Origin: an uncultured Porphyromonadaceae bacterium
Lineage (GTDB): Bacteria > Bacteroidota > Bacteroidia > Bacteroidales > Muribaculaceae
Direction: 5' to 3'
Length of the DNA stretch: 18,467 nt
NCBI GenBank assembly: GCA_900555165.1
Contig: USKE01000007.1
Location: 1 to 18,467, forward strand
In this document: piece by piece, positions 1 through 7,491 of the stretch
How positions within the stretch are numbered: the stretch's first letter is position 1
Layout: each line of letters starts with the position of its first letter
Position numbers and translations under genes: made by a program
The notes under the pieces: generated by a model
Told to the model about the DNA's origin: nothing
Database searches by the model: none
The model's input: the letters and a program-made list of their open reading frames with translations, nothing else

Positions 1-1120
1 ACTCGGCATACGATGCGGTATCGGCCAGCAGCTGGCGGCCGATCTCCTGCTCGATCACAGGTTTCCCCTGCATGAATTTCTCGAGCTTGCGGATGTCTTT
101 GGCCGAGTAATAGGTGATGCACTGCCCCTCGCCGCCGTCGCGCCCGGCGCGGCCGGTCTCCTGATAGTATCCTTCGAGCGACTTGGGCATGTCGTAATGC
201 ACCACATAACGCACGTCGGGTTTGTCGATGCCCATGCCGAAGGCTATCGTGGCCACGATCACGTCGACCTGCTCAAGCAGGAAGGCGTCCTGGTTGGCCG
301 AGCGCGTGGCCGAGTCCATGCCGGCGTGATAGGGGAGGGCGGCGATGTTGTTCACCTTGAGCAGTTCGGCCAGCTCCTCCACTTTCTTGCGGCTCAGGCA
401 GTATATGATGCCCGATTTGCCCTCGTTGGCCTTGATGTAGCGTATGATGTCGCGGTCTACATTGGCGGTCTTGGGTTTGATCTCGTAGTAGAGGTTGGGG
501 CGGTTGAACGATGACTTGAACACCACAGCCTCGGTCATGCCGAGGTTCTTCTGGATGTCATGCTGTACTTTCGGTGTGGCCGTGGCGGTGAGCGCGATTA
601 CCGGTCGCGGGCAGATTTCGTTGATTATCGGGCGGATGCGCCGGTATTCAGGCCGGAAATCGTGTCCCCACTCAGAGATGCAGTGGGCTTCGTCAACGGC
701 ATAGAACGATATGGAAACCGTTTTTAAAAACTCGATGTTGTCTTCTTTGGTCAGCGACTCCGGGGCCACATACAGCAGTTTTGTCTTGCCCGAGAGCACA
801 TCGGCCTTTACCTGGTCGATGGCGGCCCGGTTGAGCGACGAGTTCAGGAAGTGCGCCACGCCGTCGTCGGCCGAGAAGTTGCGCATCGCGTCCACCTGAT
901 TCTTCATCAGGGCAATCAGGGGCGAGATGACCACAGCGGTTCCCTCGGAGATGAGCGCAGGCAACTGGTAGCAGAGCGATTTGCCGCCACCGGTGGGCAT
1001 CAGCACAAACACGTCATTCCCCTCGATGAGCGAGAGGATGATCGCTTCCTGGTTTCCCTTGAATTTGTCAAAGCCGAAGTTTTTCTTCAGGGCTTCCGAC
1101 AATTGCTGCTTGGTTGTCAT
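1..1120 (-). CDS. recQ: ATP-dependent DNA helicase RecQ, N-terminal part (3' end beyond the window)
   Basis: Superfamily 2 3'-5' DNA helicase acting in recombination and replication-fork repair. The first 373 codons are visible. Start ATG (CAT at 1118-1120) gives MTTKQQLSEALKKNFGFDKF, the usual RecQ beginning. Motif I is MPTGGGKS (residues 41-48) followed by LCYQLPAL. The DEAH-box region reads VDEAHCISEWGHDFRPEY, and ALTATATP is motif III. Motif VI is QETGRAGRDGG, close to the window edge. Both RecA-like domains are therefore present. The zinc-binding, winged-helix and HRDC parts normally following would lie left of position 1. It is downstream of clpX on the same strand after a 97-base gap in which I see no clear promoter or U-tract terminator, so co-transcription with clpX is plausible. 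No frameshift is seen in the visible part. Confidence 0.96.
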   Translation of the reverse strand, partial: MTTKQQLSEALKKNFGFDKFKGNQEAIILSLIEGNDVFVLMPTGGGKSLCYQLPALISEGTAVVISPLIALMKNQVDAMRNFSADDGVAHFLNSSLNRAAIDQVKADVLSGKTKLLYVAPESLTKEDNIEFLKTVSISFYAVDEAHCISEWGHDFRPEYRRIRPIINEICPRPVIALTATATPKVQHDIQKNLGMTEAVVFKSSFNRPNLYYEIKPKTANVDRDIIRYIKANEGKSGIIYCLSRKKVEELAELLKVNNIAALPYHAGMDSATRSANQDAFLLEQVDVIVATIAFGMGIDKPDVRYVVHYDMPKSLEGYYQETGRAGRDGGEGQCITYYSAKDIRKLEKFMQGKPVIEQEIGRQLLADTASYAE

Positions 1121-1217
1121 GGAGTCGGTTGAAAGGTTAAAACGGGGAGTGAGGATGGTATATGGGGTCAGGGGCGGCTGCCATGATGCACTGTGCGCGG
1201 CCACCGCCCGGCGGGTG

Positions 1218-2555
1218 TCAGGTAGAGGCCTTGGCGGCTTTGGCCTGAGCCTTTTTAGGGCGCGCTGTCTTTGCCGCGGCAGCGGTGCCGTCGGCAAGTT
1301 TCTCGTCGGTCGCGGCCTCGCTGTTGAGCTCGTAGTGCGACTCCTGGAGCTTGCGCACCACATAGTCGGGGGTGACGGTGAATTTCTTCACGCCCGACGA
1401 CGGCGAGTCGAACATGGCGTCGATCATCACGGTCTCCACGATGGCGCGCAGGCCGCGTGCGCCGAGCTTGTATTCTATGGCCTTGTCGACGATGGTGTCG
1501 AGTGCATCGGGCTCGAAAACGAGTTCCACGCCATCCATGGCGAACAGTTTCTCATACTGCCGTGTGATGGCGTTTTTCGGCTCGGTGAGCACACGGCGCA
1601 GGGCGTCGCGGTCAAGGGGCTCGAGGTGGGTCAGGATGGGGAGACGGCCTATGATTTCGGGAATCAGGCCGAACGATTTCAGATCCTGGGGCGCCACATA
1701 GTTCAGCACGTTGTCGGCCGTCACGCGGCGGCGCTTGTTGTCGGTGGCGTAACCTACCACGTGGGTGTTGAGGCGCTGGGCTATCTTGCGCTCTATGCCG
1801 TCGAAGGCACCGCCGCAGATGAAGAGGATGTTCTTCGTGTCGACGGGTATCATGCGCTGTTCGGGGTGCTTGCGGCCACCTTGCGGGGGCACGTTCACCA
1901 CCGACCCTTCAAGCAGTTTCAGCAGTCCCTGCTGCACGCCTTCGCCCGATACGTCGCGGGTAATCGAGGGGTTGTCTCCCTTGCGGGCTATTTTGTCGAT
2001 TTCGTCTATGAAGACGATGCCTTTCTCTGCCTTGGCCACATCGTAGTCGGCCACCTGTAGCAGGCGGGTGAGCAGGCTCTCGATATCCTCGCCCACATAG
2101 CCGGCCTGGGTGAGCACCGTGGCGTCGACAATCGTGAACGGAACCTTTAGCAGACGGGCTATTGTCTTTGCCAGCAGGGTCTTGCCTGTGCCTGTGGGGC
2201 CCACGAGCACGATATTCGACTTCTCGATGTCGACATCATCGTCTTTCGCCTGGGCCAGACGTTTGTAGTGGTTGTAGACCGCTACCGACAGGTAGCGCTT
2301 GGCGCTGTCCTGACCGATGACGTACTGGTCGAGGTATTCCTTGATTTCCTGAGGCTTGGGGATGCTGTCGAGCTCGACTGCATCGGTTTTCTTGGCCTCG
2401 TCGTGATTGCGGTATTCGGCAAGTATGTCATGAATCGAGTCGGCACACTCGGCACACAGGTATATGCCGGGGGTGACGGCCGAGGGTATCAGTGCCTCGG
2501 ATTCGGATGCCGGGCGTCCGCAGAACGAACAGCTTTCGTATTTCTTTTTTGCCAT
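1218..2555 (-). CDS. clpX: ATP-dependent Clp protease ATP-binding subunit ClpX
   Basis: AAA+ unfoldase that recognises, unfolds and threads substrates into ClpP. It is 445 residues long. The N-terminal C4 zinc-binding domain uses Cys9, Cys12, Cys34 and Cys37. Walker A is GPTGTGKT (119-126), pore loop 1 is GYVG (152-155), Walker B is VFIDEID (181-187), the RKH pore motif is at 228-230, and sensor 2 is GARGLR (365-370). The ClpP-docking loop, IGF in E. coli, reads HVVGYA around residues 265-270; I believe a VGY form is usual in Bacteroidetes, so docking should be intact. The tail after about residue 405 is rich in Ala and Lys, ends AKAAKAST, and extends past the usual core end. It lies downstream of clpP across a 158-base gap with two hairpins, and upstream of recQ. 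Confidence 0.98.
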   Translation of the reverse strand: MAKKKYESCSFCGRPASESEALIPSAVTPGIYLCAECADSIHDILAEYRNHDEAKKTDAVELDSIPKPQEIKEYLDQYVIGQDSAKRYLSVAVYNHYKRLAQAKDDDVDIEKSNIVLVGPTGTGKTLLAKTIARLLKVPFTIVDATVLTQAGYVGEDIESLLTRLLQVADYDVAKAEKGIVFIDEIDKIARKGDNPSITRDVSGEGVQQGLLKLLEGSVVNVPPQGGRKHPEQRMIPVDTKNILFICGGAFDGIERKIAQRLNTHVVGYATDNKRRRVTADNVLNYVAPQDLKSFGLIPEIIGRLPILTHLEPLDRDALRRVLTEPKNAITRQYEKLFAMDGVELVFEPDALDTIVDKAIEYKLGARGLRAIVETVMIDAMFDSPSSGVKKFTVTPDYVVRKLQESHYELNSEAATDEKLADGTAAAAKTARPKKAQAKAAKAST

Positions 2556-2621
2556 TCCCTATTGAGAGGGTGATTATTGTATCTATGTAACGGATGCGGG
2601 GATGTGGTGTGTCGCCCGCGA

Positions 2622-2657
2622 TAAGCAACCTCATGGGTGATTCAGCGGGGTTGCTTA
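2622..2657 (-). other. Hairpin in the clpP-clpX gap (upper of two)
   Basis: A perfect 9-base inverted repeat, taagcaacc (2622-2630) and ggttgctta (2649-2657), encloses an 18-base loop. In the clpP-to-clpX transcript it lies in the clpX 5' leader, starting about 67 bases before the start codon. No U-tract follows, so it is not a standard terminator. Role unknown; it could stabilise or process the clpX message. Confidence 0.5.
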
Positions 2658-2670
2658 CAATATGAAAGCA

Positions 2671-2703
2671 GTTTTCCCGGGGGGCATGGCGCCCCGGGAA
2701 AAC
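2671..2703 (-). other. Strong GC-rich hairpin just downstream of clpP (terminator-like or attenuator)
   Basis: A perfect 12-base inverted repeat, gttttcccgggg (2671-2682) and ccccgggaaaac (2692-2703), has a 9-base loop. It begins 10 bases past the clpP stop codon. The T run is on the 5' arm and the A run on the 3' arm on either strand, so no U-tract trails the stem. That argues against a simple intrinsic terminator and fits partial attenuation, or a 3'-end stabiliser that reduces clpX relative to clpP. The function is inferred only from structure and place. Confidence 0.55.
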
Positions 2704-2713
2704 CGTGTTGTCG

Positions 2714-3400
2714 TCAGCCTTTTGCCTTGATGAGCACGCGGTCGACCATGCCGTAGGCCTTGGCCTCTTCAGCCGTCATCCAGTAGTCGCGGTCAGAGTC
2801 GGTCTCGACTTTCTCGATGGGCTGGCCCGAGTGGTTGGCGATGATCTCATAAAGCTCGTGTTTGAGCTTGAGGATCTCGCGGGCTGTGATCTCGATATCC
2901 GATGCCTGGCCCTGGGCGCCACCCATGGGCTGGTGTATCATCACGCGCGAGTGCTTGAGGGCGAAACGTTTCCCCTCTGCGCCGCTTACCAGCAGTACGG
3001 CGGCCATGGAGGCGGCGATGCCGGTGCAGATGGTCGCCACGTCGCTCGACACGTACTGCATCGTGTCGTATATTCCCAGACCGGCATATACCGATCCGCC
3101 GGGCGAGTTGATGTAGATGTTGATGTCTTTGCCGGGATCTGCCTGGTCGAGGTAAAGCAGCTGGGCCTGTATAACGTTGGCGGTGTAGTCGTTGACTTCG
3201 GTGCCGAGGAAGATGATGCGGTCCATCATCAGGCGCGAGAACACGTCCATCTGGGCTACGTTGAGCTGGCGCTCCTCGATGATTGTCGGCGAGATGTAGC
3301 TCGAACGTATGGCCGAGTTGCTTGCCGAAGTGTATTGGTCAAGTGCCAGGGAGTTCATTCCCAGGTGCTTGACGGCATAGTTACGGAAATCGTTTGTCAT
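2714..3400 (-). CDS. clpP: ATP-dependent Clp protease proteolytic subunit ClpP
   Basis: Serine peptidase (family S14) that forms the tetradecameric chamber served by ClpX. It has 228 residues from ATG (CAT at 3398-3400), giving [17 protein letters not shown] longer reading from TTG at 3421 would add seven residues and is unlikely. The catalytic triad is Ser131 (in [12 protein letters not shown]), His156 (in [10 protein letters not shown]) and Asp205 (in [12 protein letters not shown]), with the spacing of E. coli ClpP. The N-terminal stretch before [11 protein letters not shown] is longer than in E. coli and resembles the Bacteroidetes form. It is followed by clpX on the same strand, and a -7 box TATCTTTG lies upstream at 3485-3492. 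Confidence 0.97.
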   Translation of the reverse strand: MTNDFRNYAVKHLGMNSLALDQYTSASNSAIRSSYISPTIIEERQLNVAQMDVFSRLMMDRIIFLGTEVNDYTANVIQAQLLYLDQADPGKDINIYINSPGGSVYAGLGIYDTMQYVSSDVATICTGIAASMAAVLLVSGAEGKRFALKHSRVMIHQPMGGAQGQASDIEITAREILKLKHELYEIIANHSGQPIEKVETDSDRDYWMTAEEAKAYGMVDRVLIKAKG

Positions 3401-3447
3401 ATCTGATATTCTGTTTTTCAAATTTTAATAAAGGCTTATTTAATCCC

Positions 3448-3464
3448 GGGCCGTAAGCCGGCCC
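3448..3464 (-). other. Hairpin in the predicted clpP 5' leader
   Basis: gggccg (3448-3453) and cggccc (3459-3464) form a perfect 6-base GC stem with loop taagc. It lies about 48 bases before the clpP start codon and downstream of the predicted promoter, so it would be in the leader RNA. A role in translation or stability is only inference. Confidence 0.35.
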
Positions 3465-3484
3465 CTTGTAAGCCAAATCTAATT

Positions 3485-3517
3485 CAAAGATAGTAAAAAT
3501 TTCGCAATTCCGTGCAA
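3485..3517 (-). promoter_or_regulatory. Candidate clpP promoter (Bacteroidetes -33/-7 type)
   Basis: On the minus strand TATCTTTG (3485-3492) matches the Bacteroidetes primary sigma -7 consensus TAnnTTTG. A TTG (3515-3517) lies 22 bases upstream, near the -33 position. It would give a leader of roughly 80 bases for clpP. The region is AT-rich, unlike the flanking genes. Confidence 0.5.
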
Positions 3518-3572
3518 TAGTTAGTGTATTTAGCGCAAAAATCTTTGAGAAATCTGCGGGCATGCGATAAAT

Positions 3573-3750
3573 CCGGGTTGATTTCCGCGCAACACGAGGG
3601 CGTTGCAGAACTCTGCTGATAGTAGGGACATGCCTTTGGCATGTTAGATTATCTCGTTGGCAATCAGCCAAACATCGCAAAGCGATGTCCCTACAAATTA
3701 GGCGAAAACCGAGTTCGCAACACCCTCGAGCTACGCGGAAATCTTCCCGG
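3573..3750. repeat. Imperfect 178-base inverted-repeat element with internal palindromes (REP/MITE-like)
   Basis: The outer arms are 3573-3613 and 3711-3750. The reverse complement of the right arm matches the left over ccggg..gatttccgcg, cgaggg.gttgc and gaactc, with a few mismatches and short gaps. The centre holds three hairpins: acatgcc-ttt-ggcatgt (3628-3644), ttggc-aatca-gccaa (3657-3671) and acatcgc-aaa-gcgatgt (3672-3688). In addition tagggacat (3623-3631) can pair with atgtcccta (3685-3693) as an alternative inner stem. No convincing coding sequence is present. The tagggacat...atgtcccta palindrome resembles dispersed repeats I recall from Bacteroidales intergenic regions, but only one copy is in this window. 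It sits between the tig terminator and the clpP promoter. Confidence 0.7.
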
Positions 3751-3782
3751 TTGCCGGATGTCACAAACTTTAAACGCCGGGT

Positions 3783-3825
3783 GAAAACAAGGCAGGGAGC
3801 CGGCCTTCTGGCTGACTCCCTGCCT
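3783..3825 (-). terminator. Rho-independent terminator of tig
   Basis: A perfect 10-base stem, aggcagggag (3790-3799) with ctccctgcct (3816-3825), is followed on the minus strand by TTGTTTTC. The stem begins 28 bases after the tig stop codon. The stem plus U-rich tail in the minus direction fits an intrinsic terminator separating tig from clpP. Confidence 0.8.
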
Positions 3826-3852
3826 GCGTTATGCGGTTATTGCGCCGGGGTA

Positions 3853-5217
3853 TTATTCTGCGTCGGGGTTGGCGAGTTTCTTGAACTCGTCAAGCGACAC
3901 GGTCTTCTCGTCAAGGGTGATGAGGGCCTTGATGACGTTGAAGAGCTTGCGGTTGGCTACATCCTGGTGGATACGGCGGGCGTAGTTCTTGTCTTCGAGA
4001 ATCTTTTTTGCGTAGCTGGTAAGGGTCTCGTCGTCCATGTTGGTCATGCCGTACTGGGCGAACTGGTTGTAGGCGAGGCCTTTTGCAAAGCCGAGCAGAT
4101 CCTCTTCGTTGACCTTGATGTCATGCTTGCGGGCGATAGAACCCTCGATGAGCTCCCATTTGATGCCGGGAATCATCTTGTCGAAGTCGGCGTCGACGGT
4201 CTCGGGGGTGAGTTTCTCGTCGCGGGCCACGAGCCACTTCTTCAGGAAGGTGGCGGGCAGCTCGAAGTTGCCGAACTCTTTCACGATCTGATCCTGCACG
4301 TCGCGGTTGAACATCATCTCGCTGTTAGGGGCGAGCTGGGCGGCGATCATCTTCTTCAGTTCCTCGTAGTAGGCCTCCTCGTCGGCGATATTGCCGCCGG
4401 CGAACACCTCTTTATAGAACTCCTCGTTGTGCTCGGCGGGTTTCACCACGATGATTTCCGAGATTGCCATCTCGAAATTGTCGTGCAGGTCGGCCACTTT
4501 CTCCTTGTCGACGTGGAGCATCGAGGCGAGTTCGGCGGCGTTGCCGTCGCATGTGTTCCAGGGGTTGAATACAACCTTGTCGCCCACTTTCTTGCCGGTG
4601 AACTTCTCGGCCTCGGCCTTGTCCTTGAAGAACATGGGAGCTACGATGCCGTCGATTACCTGGATGGCCTCTTCGTCAGAGCGCACGTTGCCTTCGGCAT
4701 CGAGCTGCATCAGGGCGCCTTTCACGAGGGCTTTCTCTGTAACCTCCTCGCCGGGAACCTGTGCGCCGAAACGCTCGCGCAGGGCGGCGTCCTGCTGGTC
4801 TACCATATCCTTGGCCACCTCGATGGTGTAGAAGGGGGCGTGGAAATCTTTGGTGAGGTCGACCTCTACCTCGGGGGCGAGCCCGATTTCATATTCAAAG
4901 GTGTAGTCTTTGTCGTTGAGGTTGACTTCTTTCACTTCTACGGGAAGGGGCTCGCCGAGGATGTCGATCTTGTTCTCGCGCAGATAATCGATTACGGCGC
5001 GGAACACCTCTTCGTTGAGCACGTGGCTCTTAACATCCTTGCCGAAACGGCGGCGGAGCTGGTCGAGTGACACATGACCCGGGCGGAAACCGGGAATCTG
5101 GCGCGTACGGCCTATTTCTTTGAGTTCTTTGTTTACTTTGTCGAGATAGTCGTTTTCGGTGACCTCTACTTTGATGCGGCCTTCCAGATCGGAAGTCTTT
5201 TCAAGTGTTACCTGCAT
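3853..5217 (-). CDS. tig: Trigger factor (ribosome-associated chaperone)
   Basis: Ribosome-bound chaperone for nascent chains, 454 residues. The N-terminal ribosome-binding domain starts MQVTLEKTSDLEGRIKVEV and carries the loop IPGFRPGHVS (41-50), equivalent to the GFRxGxxP signature of E. coli trigger factor. The middle region (about 150-250), where a FKBP-type peptidyl-prolyl isomerase domain sits in proteobacterial proteins, is divergent, so isomerase activity should not be assumed. The helical C-terminal domain follows and includes LPATFLKKWL. It is upstream of clpP-clpX, as often in bacteria, but a strong terminator and a separate clpP promoter suggest it is its own transcription unit. 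The A-rich leader has no Shine-Dalgarno sequence. Confidence 0.95.
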   Translation of the reverse strand: MQVTLEKTSDLEGRIKVEVTENDYLDKVNKELKEIGRTRQIPGFRPGHVSLDQLRRRFGKDVKSHVLNEEVFRAVIDYLRENKIDILGEPLPVEVKEVNLNDKDYTFEYEIGLAPEVEVDLTKDFHAPFYTIEVAKDMVDQQDAALRERFGAQVPGEEVTEKALVKGALMQLDAEGNVRSDEEAIQVIDGIVAPMFFKDKAEAEKFTGKKVGDKVVFNPWNTCDGNAAELASMLHVDKEKVADLHDNFEMAISEIIVVKPAEHNEEFYKEVFAGGNIADEEAYYEELKKMIAAQLAPNSEMMFNRDVQDQIVKEFGNFELPATFLKKWLVARDEKLTPETVDADFDKMIPGIKWELIEGSIARKHDIKVNEEDLLGFAKGLAYNQFAQYGMTNMDDETLTSYAKKILEDKNYARRIHQDVANRKLFNVIKALITLDEKTVSLDEFKKLANPDAE

Positions 5218-5259
5218 GGTAAAATAGTATGTATTTTTTGTTTAATTTTTTTCAGCATG

Positions 5260-5290
5260 CAAAATTAAGCCTAAAAATCCGATTAACCAA
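5260..5290 (-). promoter_or_regulatory. Promoter of tig (TTG-N20-TAATTTTG)
   Basis: The minus strand reads TTG (5288-5290), 20 bases, then TAATTTTG (5260-5267), matching the Bacteroidetes -33/-7 pattern. Transcription would start near 5253, giving an A/T-rich leader of about 36 bases. The same spacing occurs at the DUF4923 gene, which supports the call. Confidence 0.65.
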
Positions 5291-5392
5291 TTTACGCGCT
5301 CACTTTTTTGTATATGTGGCTGTCATGGCTGTATATGAGGAGGTCAAAGGCTGTATAAAGAGTTAAAATTGCTTAAAACAACATATATCCGG

Positions 5393-5423
5393 TTTTATGC
5401 CATATATGTAAGCCTTAACTTTG
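5393..5423 (+). promoter_or_regulatory. Candidate ftsE-lysC promoter
   Basis: TAACTTTG (5416-5423) matches the TAnnTTTG -7 box. A T-rich element (gttttat, around 5392-5398) is at the -33 distance but lacks the G. Transcription would start near 5430, leaving a leader of only about a dozen bases before ATG at 5442. It lies in the divergent tig/ftsE gap (5218-5441). Confidence 0.55.
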
Positions 5424-5441
5424 TGAGTTAAATCGACAGAA

Positions 5442-6128
5442 ATGGATTGCATTATCAAATATGAAGATGTGGAGGTGCTCAGAAAGGAGCTCGTTGTGCT
5501 CAAGCACGCCACATTTCAGGTAAATGCCGGCGAATTCGTGTATCTGATAGGGCGCGTCGGCTCGGGCAAATCATCGCTGATGAAGTCGATGTATGCCGAG
5601 ATTCCCCTTTTCAGCGGCAGTGCCGATGTGCTCGGGCGTGACCTTATCGGCATAGCCCGGCGCGAGATTCCGATGCTGCGCCGCGACATCGGAATCGTCT
5701 TCCAGGATTTTCAGCTGCTGACCGACCGCAATGTGTACCAGAACCTCATGTTCGTGCTCGACGCCACCGGCTGGAAAGACAAGGATGAGAAGGAGGCCCG
5801 CATAGAGTCATGCCTGCGGCAGGTGGGCATGGCCAATAAGTCGTACAAGATGCCGCACGAGCTTTCAGGTGGCGAACAGCAGCGCATCGTCATAGCCCGC
5901 GCCCTGCTGAACAAGCCGCGCCTGATACTGGCCGACGAGCCTACCGGCAACCTCGACCCCGAGACCGGCCAGCAGATTTTCGACCTGCTGAGGTCGTGCA
6001 CCGCCGACGGCACAGCTGTCATCATGGCCACACACAATATGTCGCTGGTAGATAAGTTTCCGGCACGCACCATGCGGTGCGAGGGCAAACAGCTCATTGA
6101 TTCACAGGCTCAGTCAGCCGAGGGCTGA
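5442..6128 (+). CDS. ftsE: Cell-division ABC transporter ATP-binding protein FtsE
   Basis: ATPase of the FtsE-FtsX complex, which sits under the inner membrane at the division site and drives periplasmic peptidoglycan hydrolysis in other bacteria. It has 228 residues. Walker A is GRVGSGKS (37-44), Q-loop Gln88 is in [11 protein letters not shown], the ABC signature is LSGGEQQR (141-148), Walker B is LILADEP (161-167), and the switch is His198 in MATHN. The [15 protein letters not shown] stretch is typical of FtsE and separates it from LolD-like ATPases. No ftsX is adjacent; the next gene, 29 bases on, is lysC. A Bacteroidetes ftsX elsewhere on the chromosome is expected but not visible. Confidence 0.85.
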   Translation: MDCIIKYEDVEVLRKELVVLKHATFQVNAGEFVYLIGRVGSGKSSLMKSMYAEIPLFSGSADVLGRDLIGIARREIPMLRRDIGIVFQDFQLLTDRNVYQNLMFVLDATGWKDKDEKEARIESCLRQVGMANKSYKMPHELSGGEQQRIVIARALLNKPRLILADEPTGNLDPETGQQIFDLLRSCTADGTAVIMATHNMSLVDKFPARTMRCEGKQLIDSQAQSAEG

Positions 6129-6157
6129 CAAAACTGTCACACATACCGCTGTAAAGA

Positions 6158-7477
6158 ATGAAAGTAATGAAGTTCGGGGGCACCTCGGTGGGCTCCGCAG
6201 ACAGAATAAAGCATGTGGCCTCGCTCATCACAGGGCGCGGCCAGAACATTGTGGTGCTCTCGGCCATGTCAGGCACCACAAACACGCTGGTTGAGATCGC
6301 CGGCTACCTCAGGCGCCACAACATCAACGGCGCAAAAGACATAATCAACACTCTTGAGAAGAAATATTGCCAGACGATAGCCCTGCTCTTCTCTACGGTC
6401 GATTACCGCATGGAGGCCGACGAGGAGATCCGCGGCATATTCTCGCATATCCGCGGCCTGTGCCGCGAGCGTTTCGACGAGGATGACGAGAAGGAGATTC
6501 TTGCCCAGGGTGAGATGATGTCGACCACGCTGATGTACCTTTACCTGCATGAGCAGGGGGTGAACGCCGCATTTCTGCCCGCGCTCGACTATATGCGTAC
6601 CGATGTCAACTCAGAGGCCGACAACGAATACATCCACGACCGGCTGACGGCGCTACTCGACGAGAACCCGTGTGCCGAACTTTACATAACACAGGGGTAC
6701 ATCTGCCGCAACAATCTCGGAAAGGTCGATAACCTGCAGCGTGGCGGCTCTGACCTCACGGCATCGCTTGTCGGAGCGGCTGTAAGCGCCGATGAAATAG
6801 AGATCTGGACCGACATTGACGGAATGCACAACAACGACCCCCGTTATGTCGACGGCACCAGCCCCGTGGCCGAGCTGCATTTCGACGAGGCCGCCGAGCT
6901 CGCCTATTTCGGCGCCAAGATTCTGCATCCGGCTTGCGTGCTCCCCGCCAAGGTCAACAATATACCGGTGCGCCTGCTCAACACGCTCGAACCATCGGCC
7001 CGCGGCACCCTCATCCATCACACTGAGCGCCGCAAGGAGATCAAGGCCGTGGCTGCAAAAGACAACATCATCGCCATAAAGATAAAGTCGTCGCGCATGA
7101 TCCCGGCCTCGAATTTCATGCACCGCGTTTTCGAGATTTTCGACAACTACCGCAAGCCCATCGACATGATCGCCACCTCTGAGGTCGGCGTGACCGTGAC
7201 GGTTGACTCACCCCTGAAACTCGAGCATATCATCGACGAGCTGAAAGAGATCGGCACCGTGCAGGTCGACGACAACATGACCATAATCTGCGTGGTAGGT
7301 GACCTTGACTGGCACAACCGCGGTTACGAGGCCGAGGCGCTCGACGCCCTGCGCGACATCCCGGTGCGCATGGTGTCGTATGGCGGTTCAGACTCTAACA
7401 TATCGTTCCTGGTCTCGGCCGATGACAAGACCGATGCCCTGCGGGCGCTGTCGCATCGCCTGTTCGATGCGAAGTGA
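6158..7477 (+). CDS. lysC: Aspartate kinase (LysC type)
   Basis: Phosphorylates aspartate to aspartyl-4-phosphate, the first step to lysine/diaminopimelate, threonine and methionine. It has 439 residues and is monofunctional, with no homoserine dehydrogenase domain. The kinase signature is KFGGTSVGS (5-13). LAQGEMMST (116-123) and RGGSDLTASLVG (195-206) belong to the active site, and WTDIDGMHNNDPR (217-229) to the nucleotide-binding region. From about residue 296 it has two ACT domains, with TSEVGVTVTVD (340-350) and RMVSYGGSDSNISFLV (404-419). This arrangement resembles lysine-sensitive AK III of E. coli, so lysine feedback is likely but not shown. RGGSDL has Leu where Tyr is common. It follows ftsE by 29 bases, presumably in one transcript, and converges on trkA. 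Confidence 0.95.
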   Translation: MKVMKFGGTSVGSADRIKHVASLITGRGQNIVVLSAMSGTTNTLVEIAGYLRRHNINGAKDIINTLEKKYCQTIALLFSTVDYRMEADEEIRGIFSHIRGLCRERFDEDDEKEILAQGEMMSTTLMYLYLHEQGVNAAFLPALDYMRTDVNSEADNEYIHDRLTALLDENPCAELYITQGYICRNNLGKVDNLQRGGSDLTASLVGAAVSADEIEIWTDIDGMHNNDPRYVDGTSPVAELHFDEAAELAYFGAKILHPACVLPAKVNNIPVRLLNTLEPSARGTLIHHTERRKEIKAVAAKDNIIAIKIKSSRMIPASNFMHRVFEIFDNYRKPIDMIATSEVGVTVTVDSPLKLEHIIDELKEIGTVQVDDNMTIICVVGDLDWHNRGYEAEALDALRDIPVRMVSYGGSDSNISFLVSADDKTDALRALSHRLFDAK

Positions 7478-7491
7478 CGCTACTGCGGGGC

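Noticed and set aside
1172..1209. gggcgg / ccgccc hairpin downstream of clpX as a terminator
   Set aside because: Only a 6-base stem with a loop of over 20 bases and no U-tract, so too weak to call.
981..2060. 359-codon open frame on the plus strand opposite recQ and clpX
   Set aside because: It is antisense to clpX and recQ, whose motifs are complete, and its translation shows no family motifs. High GC makes long antisense frames common.
3623..3693. Possible CRISPR-like unit from the repeated agggacat palindromes
   Set aside because: Only one palindromic set, no regular spacers and no cas genes.
3401..3764. 127-codon minus-strand frame across the inverted-repeat element into the start of clpP
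   Set aside because: It runs through hairpins, the clpP promoter and the clpP start, and has no motif. The repeat explains the sequence better.
3685..5070. 461-codon open frame on the plus strand over tig
   Set aside because: Antisense shadow of trigger factor, which has conserved motifs and its own promoter and terminator. The plus translation is a Val/Leu/Gly/His-rich stretch without a domain.
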